NCBI GenBank assembly: GCA_900547255.1
Contig: URGC01000008.1
Coordinates: 1-35,126 of the forward strand
DNA: 35,126 nucleotides
Direction: 5' to 3'
DNA from: an uncultured Eubacterium sp.
Lineage (GTDB): Bacteria > Bacillota > Clostridia > Lachnospirales > Lachnospiraceae
Shown: positions 8,454 to 17,368 of the stretch, one piece after another
Position numbering within the stretch: the stretch's first letter is position 1
Layout: every line of letters starts with the position of its first letter
Position numbers and translations under genes: made by a program
Notes under the pieces: model-generated
What the model was told of the DNA's origin: nothing
Database searches by the model: none
What the model saw: only the letters and a program-made list of their open reading frames with translations

Positions 8454-9014
8454 ATGTATATAATAGTGGGACTTGGAAATCCGGGAAAAGAATATGAAGA
8501 AACCAGACATAATGCTGGATTTATGGTAATAGACAGACTTAGTGATAAGTATAATATTGATGTAAATGAAGGTAAGCACAAAGGGCTTATTGGCAAGGGG
8601 GTTATAGATGGTAATAAGGTTATACTTGTTAAGCCTATGACATATATGAATAATTCCGGCGAGTGTGTCAGGGCAGTGATGGATTATTATAAGGCAGATA
8701 TAGAAGATGTTATTGTTATATTTGACGATATAAGTCTTGAGCCTGGAAGACTGAGGCTTCGTGCAAAGGGAAGTGCCGGTGGACATAATGGAATCAAGAG
8801 CATAATTGCACATCTTGGAAGTGACCAGTTTAAGAGAATCAAATTCGGAGTCGGTGATAAGCCAAAGGGATGGGATCTTGCTGACTGGGTGCTTGGAAGA
8901 TTTAAGGCAGAAGATGCAGCAGATGTCAAAAATGGAATTGACAGAGCGTGTGATGCGCTTGTATGTATTTTAAATGAGGGAATTGAATCCGGTATGAATA
9001 AGTTTAACGGATAG
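8454..9014 (+). CDS. pth: Peptidyl-tRNA hydrolase
   Basis: Releases tRNA from peptidyl-tRNA that drops off the ribosome. The 186-aa protein has the family motifs GLGNPGKEYEETRHNAGF (with the catalytic His and the N that follows it), KPMTYMNNSGE, and the GSAGGHNGIKSI substrate loop. The ATG at 8454 follows GAGG; a TTG further upstream at 8424 is in frame but less likely. The stop is 14 bp before mfd, the conserved Firmicute pth-mfd pairing. Confidence 0.96.
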   Translation: MYIIVGLGNPGKEYEETRHNAGFMVIDRLSDKYNIDVNEGKHKGLIGKGVIDGNKVILVKPMTYMNNSGECVRAVMDYYKADIEDVIVIFDDISLEPGRLRLRAKGSAGGHNGIKSIIAHLGSDQFKRIKFGVGDKPKGWDLADWVLGRFKAEDAADVKNGIDRACDALVCILNEGIESGMNKFNG

Positions 9015-9028
9015 AAAGAGAGTGTTAT

Positions 9029-12000
9029 TTGAAAGCGTTATTTGCGCCTGTTATGGATATGGCGGGCATGGAACAGATAAAACATGAATATGAGACACTG
9101 GGAAATGTGGTCATGGTGAGTGGCTGCGTGGACACCCAGAAAGTCCACTTTGCGGAAGCGGTAGGTTCTGATTACAGATACAGGGTCATAATCACATATG
9201 ATGAAGCCAAGATGAGACAGATACAGGAAGATGCCAGGTTCTTTGATGAATCTGGCACGATTTATCCTGCAAAAGATTTCATATTCTATAATGCGGATGT
9301 CCATGGTAATCAGATAGTGGGGGAAAGACTGCGCTGCATCAAGAAGATTATTGATGCGAAGGACTCACATCTCACAGTTGTGACAACAATAGATAGCTGT
9401 GTTGATATGCTTATAGATATTAAAATATATGAAGATGCGCAGATTGTACTAAACAAAGGCGATATAATTGACGTTCAGGAGATAAGCACTAAGCTGTCTG
9501 AATATGGATATGAGCGTGTGCCAATGGTTGAGCAGCAGGGACAATTTGCCGTGCGTGGCGGCATTATTGATATATTTTCTCATGTAGACGAAGCTCCTGT
9601 AAGAATCGAGCTGTGGGATGATGAGATTGATTCAATAAGATTTTTTGATGTCCAGAGCCAGCGTTCAGTCGAGAAATGTGACAGTTACACCATATTTCCT
9701 GCGACAGAGTGTATTCTTACAGAAGAAGAGATAGAGGATGGAATGGACAGCGTTGAGGCAGAAGTCCAGAGCCAGCTTGAACATTTTGGCATCAATGAAA
9801 AACGTAAAAGCAAGGAACAGATGGAGGGAGCTAACCACATAAGAAAATTGTGGGGAGACCTTGAAAGAACTCACGATTATGGAAGATTTATCAATTCATT
9901 TGTTAAAAAATGTGTTGGTTTTGCTGATTATTTTCCTGTTGACGAGACTTTGTTCATACTCGATGAGCCTGGAAGAATCCAGGAGCGCATGGAGCTTATA
10001 GCTTATGAATACCAGGAAAGCATGAAAAACCGTCTGGCAGCAGGATACGTTGTGCCAAGCCAGACAAAGCTTATGCGCACATTGCAGGAGGTATATACGG
10101 CAGTTTCCAAGGGAAGGGTACTTCTGCTCTCGACACTTGATTACAAGCCTGAGTACCTTGATGTGGCAGATTACCAGAAGGTTGAGGCAAGGGGAATCAG
10201 CACATATAATAACAGTTTTGATTACCTGACAGATGACCTTAAAAAGTACAAGAGGAACAAGTACAGAACTGTACTTGTATGTAATTCAAGAACCCGTGCG
10301 AGACGAATTGTCACTGACCTTGTGGACGATGGCGTGTCAGCTTATTACAGTGAGGATTTAGATACACCGATAGAGCCGGGCGCATGTCTTGTGACATATG
10401 GAAGTATTCATAAGGGATTTGAGTATCCTCTTATGCAGTTCGTTCTCATAACAGAAAATGATATATTCACAAGCAGGCATCATAAGAAAACTAAGAAGCA
10501 GAAATATGATGGCAAGGGCATTGCAAGCTTTAATGACCTTAATGTAGGCGATTATGTTGTGCATGAAAGCCACGGACTTGGTATATATAAGGGAATTGAA
10601 AAGATTGAGGTTGAAGGTGTAGAAAAGGATTACATCAAAATCAGCTATGATGGTGGAAGTAATCTTTATGTGCTTGCAACACAGCTCGACAGGCTGCAGA
10701 AGTATGCTGGGGCTGATACAGAGAAGAAGCCTAAGTTAAATAAGCTTGGTGGACAAGAATGGAATAAGACTAAAGCTAAGGTTCACGGAGCGGTTGAGGA
10801 AGTTGCCAAAGACCTTGTTGAGCTGTATGCAGAGAGACAGAAGCAGAAGGGCTATAGTTTTGGACCAGATACAGTATGGCAGAGAGAATTTGAGGAGATG
10901 TTTCCTTATGAGGAGACAGAAGATCAGCTTAATGCAATTCTTGATACTAAAAGAGATATGGAAAGTACAAGGATAATGGACAGACTGATATGCGGTGATG
11001 TTGGTTATGGCAAAACAGAGGTTGCTATAAGAGCTGCATTTAAGGCGGTACAGGAAGGTAAGCAGGTAGCGTATCTTGTGCCTACAACAATTCTTGCACA
11101 GCAGCATTTTAATACATTTGAGCAGAGAATGAAGAATTTTCCGTTAAAAGTTGCGCAGCTTTCAAGTTTCAGGACATCCAAGGAGATAAAAGAGACACTT
11201 GAGGACTTAAAGAAAGGATTTGTTGATGTTGTTATAGGAACACACAGACTTTTGTCCAAGGATGTTATATTTAAAGATTTAGGGCTTCTTATTATTGACG
11301 AGGAGCAGAGGTTTGGAGTTACACACAAGGAGAAAATTAAAAAATTAAAGAATAATATTGATGTACTTACACTAAGTGCTACACCAATTCCAAGAACACT
11401 TCATATGAGTCTTGTTGGAATAAGGGATATGAGTGTGCTTGAGGAGCCGCCGGTGGACAGAGTTCCTATACAGACATTTGTGACAGAACACAATGACGAG
11501 ATGATACGCGAGGCAATTAACAGAGAGCTTGCAAGAGGTGGTCAGGTATATTATGTATATAACAGGGTAAGAAGCATAGATGAGGCAGCAGCACATATAC
11601 AGGAGCTTGTGCCGGATGCGAATGTCGCATATGCACACGGACAGATGGATAAGAGAATGCTTGAAAATATCATGGTTGATTTTATTAATGGGGATATTGA
11701 TGTGCTTATCTCTACAACTATTATTGAGACTGGTATGGATATATCCAATGTCAACACAATGATTATCGAGGATGCGGATAAATTTGGACTTTCGCAGTTA
11801 TATCAGCTTCGTGGACGTGTAGGAAGAAGCAGCAGGACTGCGTATGCATTTCTTCTATATAGAAGAGACAGGATGCTTACAGAGGTTGCGGAGAAGAGGC
11901 TTAGTGCAATAAGGGAATTCTCAGATTTTGGTTCGGGATTTAAGATTGCCATGAAAGACCTTGAAATCAGGGGCGCAGGTAATGTATTAGGCAAGAGCCA

Positions 12001-12583
12001 GCACGGGCATATGGCAGCAGTAGGATATGACCTGTATTGCAAGATGCTTAATGAGGCGGTTAATGACCTCAAAGGAATCAAGAATGGTTACAGCTTTGAG
12101 ACTAATGTTGATTTGTCGGTGGATGCGTATATTCCTTCTACGTATATAAGGAGTGAGTATCAGAAGCTTGATGTATACAAGAGAATTGCGGCGATTGAGA
12201 CAGAAGAGGAATTAAGTGACATGAAGGATGAGCTTCGTGACAGGTATGGTTCACTCTGCCAGTCTGCTGAGAATCTTCTTGAGATTGCGCTTATCAAATC
12301 GATGGCACACAAGGTTGGTATTATGGAGATTAAGGGTGGACTTGATGAGACAGCAAATCCTGCTGTATACAGAACAGTTATGACTATATCTCCAAAGGCA
12401 GATATTAATCCTGATGCGATACCAGATTTCCTTGAGACATTTGGCGGAGCAATCACATTTAAGACGGATAAATCACCTACATTTGTATGGCGTGTTATCA
12501 GAAAAAAGTACTCAAATAACTATGAATACCTTAATGGACTTAAAGATGTAATTAATTTAATGAATTTCTCTTTGACAAATTAA
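9029..12583 (+). CDS. mfd: Transcription-repair coupling factor
   Basis: ATP-driven translocase that removes stalled RNA polymerase and recruits UvrA to damage. The full-length 1184-aa protein has UvrB-like N-terminal domains (about 1-350), the RNA-polymerase-interacting CarD-like module from about residue 503 (VGDYVVHESHGLGIYKG), Walker A GDVGYGKTEVA near 655, DEEQRFG near 756, SATPIPRTL and QLRGRVGRS helicase motifs, and a C-terminal regulatory domain. The start is a TTG with GAGAG 6 nt upstream; an ATG at 9053 is the alternative. It is probably co-transcribed with pth. Confidence 0.96.
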   Translation: MKALFAPVMDMAGMEQIKHEYETLGNVVMVSGCVDTQKVHFAEAVGSDYRYRVIITYDEAKMRQIQEDARFFDESGTIYPAKDFIFYNADVHGNQIVGERLRCIKKIIDAKDSHLTVVTTIDSCVDMLIDIKIYEDAQIVLNKGDIIDVQEISTKLSEYGYERVPMVEQQGQFAVRGGIIDIFSHVDEAPVRIELWDDEIDSIRFFDVQSQRSVEKCDSYTIFPATECILTEEEIEDGMDSVEAEVQSQLEHFGINEKRKSKEQMEGANHIRKLWGDLERTHDYGRFINSFVKKCVGFADYFPVDETLFILDEPGRIQERMELIAYEYQESMKNRLAAGYVVPSQTKLMRTLQEVYTAVSKGRVLLLSTLDYKPEYLDVADYQKVEARGISTYNNSFDYLTDDLKKYKRNKYRTVLVCNSRTRARRIVTDLVDDGVSAYYSEDLDTPIEPGACLVTYGSIHKGFEYPLMQFVLITENDIFTSRHHKKTKKQKYDGKGIASFNDLNVGDYVVHESHGLGIYKGIEKIEVEGVEKDYIKISYDGGSNLYVLATQLDRLQKYAGADTEKKPKLNKLGGQEWNKTKAKVHGAVEEVAKDLVELYAERQKQKGYSFGPDTVWQREFEEMFPYEETEDQLNAILDTKRDMESTRIMDRLICGDVGYGKTEVAIRAAFKAVQEGKQVAYLVPTTILAQQHFNTFEQRMKNFPLKVAQLSSFRTSKEIKETLEDLKKGFVDVVIGTHRLLSKDVIFKDLGLLIIDEEQRFGVTHKEKIKKLKNNIDVLTLSATPIPRTLHMSLVGIRDMSVLEEPPVDRVPIQTFVTEHNDEMIREAINRELARGGQVYYVYNRVRSIDEAAAHIQELVPDANVAYAHGQMDKRMLENIMVDFINGDIDVLISTTIIETGMDISNVNTMIIEDADKFGLSQLYQLRGRVGRSSRTAYAFLLYRRDRMLTEVAEKRLSAIREFSDFGSGFKIAMKDLEIRGAGNVLGKSQHGHMAAVGYDLYCKMLNEAVNDLKGIKNGYSFETNVDLSVDAYIPSTYIRSEYQKLDVYKRIAAIETEEELSDMKDELRDRYGSLCQSAENLLEIALIKSMAHKVGIMEIKGGLDETANPAVYRTVMTISPKADINPDAIPDFLETFGGAITFKTDKSPTFVWRVIRKKYSNNYEYLNGLKDVINLMNFSLTN

Positions 12584-12599
12584 GAATATATGGTACAAT
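12572..12599 (+). promoter_or_regulatory. Promoter of the aldolase-like gene
   Basis: TTGACA (12572-12577), a 16-bp spacer and TACAAT (12594-12599) overlap the last codons of mfd and give a leader of about 45 nt before the next start. Confidence 0.65.
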
Positions 12600-12652
12600 T
12601 GATGTCAGTTTAATGCGTTAAAGCATCAATGTAATAAAGGAGACAAAGGGAT

Positions 12653-13624
12653 ATGGAAAAAAAAGGTGAACTTATATCATTCAGACCAGACATTAAGGTG
12701 GTCGACTGTACAATTAGAGATGGAGGACTTGTAAACAACTTCGGTTTCACAGATGAATTCGTGCGTGAGCTTTATAAGACTAATGTTGAAGCTGGTGTTG
12801 ATTATATGGAATTTGGATATAAGGCATCTAAGGAACAGTTCAGTGTCAATGATTATGGTAAGTGGAAGTTCTGCGATGAGAAGGATATAAGAGCGATTGT
12901 TGGCGAGAACAATACTGATATGAAGATATCTGTTATGGCTGATGTTGGAAGAACTGATTTCAGAAAGGATATTCTTCCTAAAGCAGACAGTGTTATCGAT
13001 ATGATAAGAATAGCTACTTATGTAAGCACAATTCCAGCAGCGGTTGAGATGATTAACTACTGCCATGATATGGGATATGAGACAACAATCAATATCATGG
13101 CTGTATCTACAGCTAAGGAAGAAGATTTAAAGGTTGCACTTGATATTCTTTCTAAGACACCAGTTGACGTAATCTATCTTGTAGACAGCTATGGTTCTCT
13201 CTACCCAGAACAGATAAGAGAGATGTCAGATGAGTACTTAAAGATTGCAGAGGCTAATGGCAAGAAGGTTGGTATACATGCACATAATAACCAGATGCTT
13301 GCATTTGCTAATACAATTGAGGCATGTGCATTTGGCGTAAGCTATCTTGATGCAACTATGTCAGGAATGGGACGTGGAGCTGGTAACTGCTTCATGGAAC
13401 TTTTACTTGGATTCCTTCGTAATCCTAAGTACAATATCAGACCTGTATTTAAATTTATTGAGACTCATATGAACAAGCTTAAAGAAGAAGGTAATGTATG
13501 GGGATGTGATGTACAGTACATGATAACTGGACAGAGAAACCAGCATCCAAGAACTGCAATTGCATTTACAGCAGATAAAAGAACTGATTATCTCAACTTC
13601 TTCCAGACGATAATTGAAGATTAA
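12653..13624 (+). CDS. DRE-TIM (HMG-CoA lyase-like) aldolase or condensing enzyme, substrate unknown
   Basis: This 323-aa protein belongs to the DRE-TIM metallolyase superfamily. The signature VDCTIRDGG (17-25) supplies the Arg and metal-binding Asp. YLVDSYGSLYPEQI and the metal-ligand segment IHAHNNQMLAFANTIEA follow, then a Gly-rich SGMGRGAGN loop. The overall pattern resembles 4-hydroxy-2-oxovalerate aldolases more than isopropylmalate or citramalate synthases, because no C-terminal regulatory domain is present. It has its own promoter and a clear AAAGGAG ribosome site and lies upstream of ilvE, but no pathway partner (dehydrogenase, hydratase) adjoins it. Family is confident; reaction is not assigned. 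Confidence 0.8.
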   Translation: MEKKGELISFRPDIKVVDCTIRDGGLVNNFGFTDEFVRELYKTNVEAGVDYMEFGYKASKEQFSVNDYGKWKFCDEKDIRAIVGENNTDMKISVMADVGRTDFRKDILPKADSVIDMIRIATYVSTIPAAVEMINYCHDMGYETTINIMAVSTAKEEDLKVALDILSKTPVDVIYLVDSYGSLYPEQIREMSDEYLKIAEANGKKVGIHAHNNQMLAFANTIEACAFGVSYLDATMSGMGRGAGNCFMELLLGFLRNPKYNIRPVFKFIETHMNKLKEEGNVWGCDVQYMITGQRNQHPRTAIAFTADKRTDYLNFFQTIIED

Positions 13625-13626
13625 CA

Positions 13627-13655
13627 TTGACTTCTATTTTTGATAGAGTTAAAAT
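13627..13655 (+). promoter_or_regulatory. Probable promoter of ilvE
   Basis: TTGACT, a 17-bp spacer and TAAAAT (13650-13655) lie 43 bp before the ilvE start. No T-box or leader peptide fits in so short a leader. Confidence 0.6.
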
Positions 13656-13697
13656 TATACAAAATTTTAGCAAGTCTAAAGGAAGGAAGTAATTGAT

Positions 13698-14726
13698 ATG
13701 GAAAAGAAGAATATCGACTGGTCAAATCTTGGATTTGGTTATGTAAAGACAGACATGAGATATGTTGCTAATTATAAGGACGGAGAATGGAAAGGTGGAC
13801 TTACAGAGGACGCTAATGTTGTAATCAATGAGTGTGCCGGTGTTTTACAGTATGCACAGACTTGCTTTGAGGGTCTTAAGGCATATACAACTAAGGATGG
13901 AAAGATTGTTATGTTCCGTCCAGATATGAACGCAGCAAGAATGGAAGATTCTTGTAAGAGACTTGAGATGCCTGTATTCCCACAGGATCAGTTTGTACAG
14001 GCCTGTGAGGACGTTGTAAGAGCTAATGCAGGATTTGTACCACCTTATGGTTCAGGTGCAACTCTTTACTTAAGACCTTATATGTTCGGAAGCAACCCAG
14101 TTATCGGTGTTAAGCCAGCAGACGAGTATCAGTTCAGAGTATTTGCTACCCCAGTTGGACCATACTTCAAGGGTGGAGCTAAGCCAATCGTTATCAAGGT
14201 TTCTGATTATGATAGAGCAGCACCTCACGGAACAGGTAACATCAAGGCTGGTCTTAACTATGCAATGAGCTTATATCCAATCGTTAAGGCTCATGAAGAA
14301 GGATTTGCTGAGAATATGTATCTTGATGCTGCAACTAGAACTAAGGTTGAGGAGACAGGTGGAGCTAACTTCTTATTCGTAACTAAGGATGGCAAGGTTG
14401 TTACACCTAAGTCTAATTCTATCTTACCTTCAATCACACGTCGTTCATTAGTATATGTTGCTAAGGAATATCTTGGACTTGAGGTTGAGGAAAGAGAAGT
14501 ATACTTCTCAGAGGTTGCTGATTTTGCAGAGTGTGGTCTTTGTGGTACTGCTGCTGTTATCTCTCCAGTTGGTAAGATTAATGATCATGGTAAGGAAATC
14601 TGCTTCCCAAGCGGCATGGACGATATGGGACCAGTAATCAAGAAGCTTCGTGAGACATTAACAGGTATCCAGATGGGGGATATCGAGGCACCAAAGGGCT
14701 GGATTCATACAGTTGATGTTGAGTAA
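13698..14726 (+). CDS. ilvE: Branched-chain amino acid aminotransferase
   Basis: PLP enzyme that interconverts leucine, isoleucine and valine with their 2-oxo acids. The 342-aa class IV aminotransferase has the PLP lysine at K183 in GTGNIKAGLNYA, the substrate-loop CFEGLKAY (57-63), RPYMFGSNP, and the C-terminal GTAAVISPVG phosphate-binding turn. The length is typical of the BCAT2-like bacterial group. A strong purine-rich ribosome site precedes the ATG. It may also supply branched 2-oxo acids for branched fatty-acid primers, but that link to the nearby operon is only conjecture. Confidence 0.94.
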   Translation: MEKKNIDWSNLGFGYVKTDMRYVANYKDGEWKGGLTEDANVVINECAGVLQYAQTCFEGLKAYTTKDGKIVMFRPDMNAARMEDSCKRLEMPVFPQDQFVQACEDVVRANAGFVPPYGSGATLYLRPYMFGSNPVIGVKPADEYQFRVFATPVGPYFKGGAKPIVIKVSDYDRAAPHGTGNIKAGLNYAMSLYPIVKAHEEGFAENMYLDAATRTKVEETGGANFLFVTKDGKVVTPKSNSILPSITRRSLVYVAKEYLGLEVEEREVYFSEVADFAECGLCGTAAVISPVGKINDHGKEICFPSGMDDMGPVIKKLRETLTGIQMGDIEAPKGWIHTVDVE

Positions 14727-14740
14727 TAGAAGGTTTGTAT

Positions 14741-14965
14741 ATGAATGAAATTGGAACTAATGAACGTGTACTGCGTTCGGATGTAACTTTAGAGGAAAGC
14801 AAGCGTATCGAGAGGGTACTGCGTAAGAATAATATCTCTTATTTTGAGAGATGGAAGACACGCGGCGGACTGTTTAAGTTCTTTAGCAAGAACAATAACG
14901 GCAAATGCGATATTCTTGTACATATGGATTCTTTAGAGGAAGCTAAGAAGGCTCTTGAAAAGTAA
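14741..14965 (+). CDS. Small hypothetical protein with a ferredoxin-like fold pattern
   Basis: A 74-aa protein of unknown function starts 14 bp after the ilvE stop, with AGAAGG 7 nt upstream of the ATG, so it is probably co-transcribed with ilvE. Its predicted order strand (ERVLRSDV), helix (TLEESKRIERVLRKNN), strand (SYFERWK), strand (CDILVHMD), helix (LEEAKKALEK) resembles small DUF2007-type signalling proteins. That comparison is from pattern only. It has one Cys and no signal peptide or membrane segment. A strong terminator follows it. Confidence 0.7.
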   Translation: MNEIGTNERVLRSDVTLEESKRIERVLRKNNISYFERWKTRGGLFKFFSKNNNGKCDILVHMDSLEEAKKALEK

Positions 14966-14981
14966 TATGATGAAATGATTT

Positions 14982-15022
14982 AAGGCTGTCATACCAGAAA
15001 TGGTGTGACAGCCTTAGTTTTT
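14982..15022 (+). terminator. Terminator of the ilvE operon
   Basis: A 15-bp stem (14982-14996 with 15001-15015, one G-U pair) closes a 4-nt loop and is followed by a T5 run at 15018-15022. It cleanly separates ilvE from cotJ. Confidence 0.92.
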
Positions 15023-15111
15023 ACCATTCTATGCTGCATTTTGTATCTGAAATCATGCAACAATTCAATATTTCTCCATATCCTATATGGAACACATTTA
15101 TGGAGATAATA

Positions 15112-15267
15112 ATGAATTGCAATTACGTTAATTCCAATCAGGTTCCTGGAATGGCTTATGTTCCATGGCAGAGATGGGGCGACTACTATGACCCATGCAA
15201 GGCATTTATGCGTGGTACATTATTTGCAGTACTCGATAAACCATTTAAAGGAGGGTACCGCAAATGA
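15112..15267 (+). CDS. cotJA: Spore coat-associated protein CotJA
   Basis: Small spore coat component, 51 aa, with the family stretch VPGMAYVPWQRW and a C-terminal GTLFAVLDKPF. The frame is open from 15031, but only the ATG at 15112 has a ribosome site (GGAG at 15102-15105), so that start is used. Its stop overlaps the cotJB start by 4 bp. The gene heads the conserved cotJABC operon, which in Bacillus is transcribed in the mother cell by sigma-E. I found no convincing sigma-E hexamers here. Confidence 0.85.
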   Translation: MNCNYVNSNQVPGMAYVPWQRWGDYYDPCKAFMRGTLFAVLDKPFKGGYRK

Positions 15268-15644
15268 ATAATACATGCAACGGTGGATGCCGCAACAATC
15301 AGAATGGCATGATAAGCTATAACAGAATGGATATGCATAATAATATGAATAAAAATATAAATAACGGCACTAATGGAAGCAGGGTTGAGATGACTAACAA
15401 ATCCCGTATAATACAGAATGTGTATGAGCTTGGATTTGTTATGACAGAGGCACTTCTGTATCTTGACACGCATCCTAATGATAATGAAGCCATTGAATAT
15501 TATAATACAATGAAAAAGCGTTATAATGATGCCGTTGAAGCATATGAGAATTCTATCGGGCCTCTCACATTTAACAGTACAGGTGTCAATAATTATTTCG
15601 ACTGGGCAGCTACTCCATTGCCTTGGGAAAAGGAGGGATGCTAG
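15264..15644 (+). CDS. cotJB: Spore coat protein CotJB
   Basis: A 126-aa protein. Residues 45-126 carry the CotJB pattern (VYELGFVMTEALLYLDTHPND, YYNTMKKRYNDAVEAYE, WAATPLPWEKE). The first 40 residues are an Asn/Met-rich, low-complexity extension (MDMHNNMNKNINNGTNGS) absent from the compact CotJB form. It overlaps cotJA by 4 bp, and cotJC begins on the base after its stop, so all three are coupled. Confidence 0.9.
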   Translation: MNNTCNGGCRNNQNGMISYNRMDMHNNMNKNINNGTNGSRVEMTNKSRIIQNVYELGFVMTEALLYLDTHPNDNEAIEYYNTMKKRYNDAVEAYENSIGPLTFNSTGVNNYFDWAATPLPWEKEGC

Positions 15645-16244
15645 ATGTGGAATTATGAAAAGAGACTTGAATATCCTATAAATATTAAGCAGACTAACCC
15701 GACACTTGCGGCAATGATAATATCACAATATGGCGGCCCGGACGGCGAGTTAGGTGCTTCGCTTAGATATATTTCACAGAGATATTCATGTGGCTACAGG
15801 GATATTGCCGGACTTCTTACTGATATTGGAACAGAAGAACTTGGACATTTTGAGATGATAAGCACTATGGTTCATCAGCTTACAAGAAATCTGTCAATGG
15901 AACAGATAAAAGGAACTCCATTTGAGGCGTACTATGTTGACCATACTGCTGCGGTCTGGCCTCAGGCTGCTGGCGGAATACCATTTAACACATGTGAATT
16001 CCAGTCAAAGGGGGATATAATAACAGACCTCACGGAAGACCTTGCTGCTGAACAGAAAGCGAGAACGACATATGATAACCTTATCCGTCTTACAGACGAT
16101 ACAGATGTATTAAATCCGCTCAGATTCTTAAGAGAACGTGAGATAGTACATTTCCAGAGATTCGGAGAAGCACTTTCAAGAGTTCAGGACAGACTTGATT
16201 CTAAGAACTTCTATGCATTTAATCCAGAGTTTGATAAACACTGA
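15645..16244 (+). CDS. cotJC: CotJC, manganese-catalase-like spore coat protein
   Basis: A 199-aa ferritin-like four-helix protein of the manganese catalase family, deposited in the spore coat. Candidate di-metal ligands are E35 (GPDGELGASLRY), E65 and H68 (GTEELGHFEM), a Glu in LAAEQKAR near 137, and Glu/His in EREIVHFQRFG near 170. The N-terminus MWNYEKRLEYPI is typical. It likely removes peroxide during spore formation or dormancy, as proposed for family members; enzymatic activity is inferred from intact ligands. Confidence 0.93.
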   Translation: MWNYEKRLEYPINIKQTNPTLAAMIISQYGGPDGELGASLRYISQRYSCGYRDIAGLLTDIGTEELGHFEMISTMVHQLTRNLSMEQIKGTPFEAYYVDHTAAVWPQAAGGIPFNTCEFQSKGDIITDLTEDLAAEQKARTTYDNLIRLTDDTDVLNPLRFLREREIVHFQRFGEALSRVQDRLDSKNFYAFNPEFDKH

Positions 16245-16268
16245 GTCTTGTCTGATATAGACAAATAA

Positions 16269-16319
16269 TGCCAAATAATCCAGCTTATTTTATAATACTG
16301 GTTTATTTGGCAATTTTTT
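16269..16319 (+). terminator. Terminator of the cotJ operon
   Basis: A 15-bp stem (16269-16283 with 16298-16312, one mismatch) and a T6 run at 16314-16319. It lies between the convergent cotJC and dehydrogenase genes and might act weakly on the opposite strand too, since its minus-strand flank is only modestly T-rich. Confidence 0.88.
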
Positions 16320-16328
16320 ATTTAGGGA

Positions 16329-17297
16329 TTAATCATTTTGGGTGGCATATTTAACCGCATTCTCATAAGTTGTCTTGCTGATAGCATCCAGTGCTTCTTC
16401 TGTGAGAAAACCCTGATGAGATGTGACGATTACATTAGGGAATGAAAGAAGTCTTGCAGTTGTTGAGTGCTGTAGTATGTCATCTTCCATATTTTCAAAT
16501 ACATAATCAGTTTCTTCTTCATATACATCGAGGCCAACAGCGTGGAATTTCATGTCACGGATTCCCTTGATAAGTGCCTCTGTGTTGACAATTGCGCCTC
16601 TTGAGGTGTTTACAAGAATAACTCCATTTTTCATCTTATCAATTGTGTTGGTGTCAATCAGATGAAATGATTCCTTTGTGAGAGGGCAGTGCAGGGAAAT
16701 TAAATCGCTGCTGCATAGAAGTTCATCAAGTTCTACATATCTGACGAAATCAAGAGAATCATTGTGGTACTGGTCGTTGGCGATTACATTCATGCCAAAG
16801 CCATGGCAGATGCGGCACATGGCGGCACCGATTTTTCCAGTTCCGATGATACCGGCTGTTTTGCCATTGAGTGTTAGACCAGTAAGTCCGGACAGGCTGA
16901 AATTATTCTCTCTAACCTTGATGTATGCTTTGTGGATTCGTCTGTTGGCGGCAAGGGCGAGAGCCATCGCATGTTCAGCCACAGCCTCTGGTGAATATGC
17001 AGGCACTGTCATAACGGATATGTTGTATTTCTTAGCGGCTTCCATGTCTACATTATTAAATCCGGCGCATCTCATAAGTACAAGCCCGACTCCGTTATAA
17101 CTTAGAATGGAGAGTACCTTTTCATCAACAGTAGAATTTACGAAGGCGCATACAGCATTATATCCGTGGCTGTATATGGCAGTTTTTTCGTCAAGGTCTG
17201 ATTCGATATAGTCAATTGTAATCTGAGGGTAGTCATTGTTTTGTTTATCAAATGAGTATCTGTCGTAGCTTTTAGCATCATAAAATAAAATTTTCAA
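16329..17297 (-). CDS. ldhA: D-2-hydroxyacid dehydrogenase, probably D-lactate dehydrogenase
   Basis: NADH-linked reduction of pyruvate to D-lactate is the likely reaction, re-oxidising NADH in fermentation. The 322-aa protein has the D-LDH-type N-domain (MKILFYDAKSYDR), RCAGFNNVD, PAYSPEAVAEHAMAL, the NAD loop GIIGTGKIG, HCPLTKESFHLI, catalytic Arg in VNTSRGAIVNTEAL, and catalytic His in TSHQGFLTEEAL. The start is a TTG at 17297 with an excellent GGGAGGA site 7 nt upstream; no ATG fits. The residues favour the LdhA/VanH branch over phosphoglycerate dehydrogenase, but the exact 2-oxo acid is not provable here. Confidence 0.88.
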   Translation of the reverse strand: MKILFYDAKSYDRYSFDKQNNDYPQITIDYIESDLDEKTAIYSHGYNAVCAFVNSTVDEKVLSILSYNGVGLVLMRCAGFNNVDMEAAKKYNISVMTVPAYSPEAVAEHAMALALAANRRIHKAYIKVRENNFSLSGLTGLTLNGKTAGIIGTGKIGAAMCRICHGFGMNVIANDQYHNDSLDFVRYVELDELLCSSDLISLHCPLTKESFHLIDTNTIDKMKNGVILVNTSRGAIVNTEALIKGIRDMKFHAVGLDVYEEETDYVFENMEDDILQHSTTARLLSFPNVIVTSHQGFLTEEALDAISKTTYENAVKYATQND

Positions 17298-17322
17298 AAT
17301 TAAGTCCTCCCGAATTATGGAA

Positions 17323-17368
17323 AACTTTACGTGTGTCCGCGGTCAGCAGACTGGAAGCACGCAAAGTT
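17323..17368 (-). other. Long hairpin in the dehydrogenase leader
   Basis: Arms 17323-17333 and 17358-17368 pair over 11 bp with one mismatch around a 24-nt loop containing CCGCGG. On the minus strand it falls between a possible TATAAT (complement at about 17369-17376) and the ribosome site. Its role is unknown. Confidence 0.45.

Noticed and set aside
12677..13066. Minus-strand open frame opposite the aldolase-like gene
   Set aside because: It is the shadow of a gene with clear family motifs; composition is Ser/Ile/Cys-rich, as usual for antisense frames.
13625..13697. T-box or leader-peptide control of ilvE
   Set aside because: The leader is too short and has no specifier or terminator structure.
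15023..15111. Sigma-E promoter for cotJ
   Set aside because: CATATCCT at 15077-15084 partly fits a sigma-E -10, but no -35 with suitable spacing was found.
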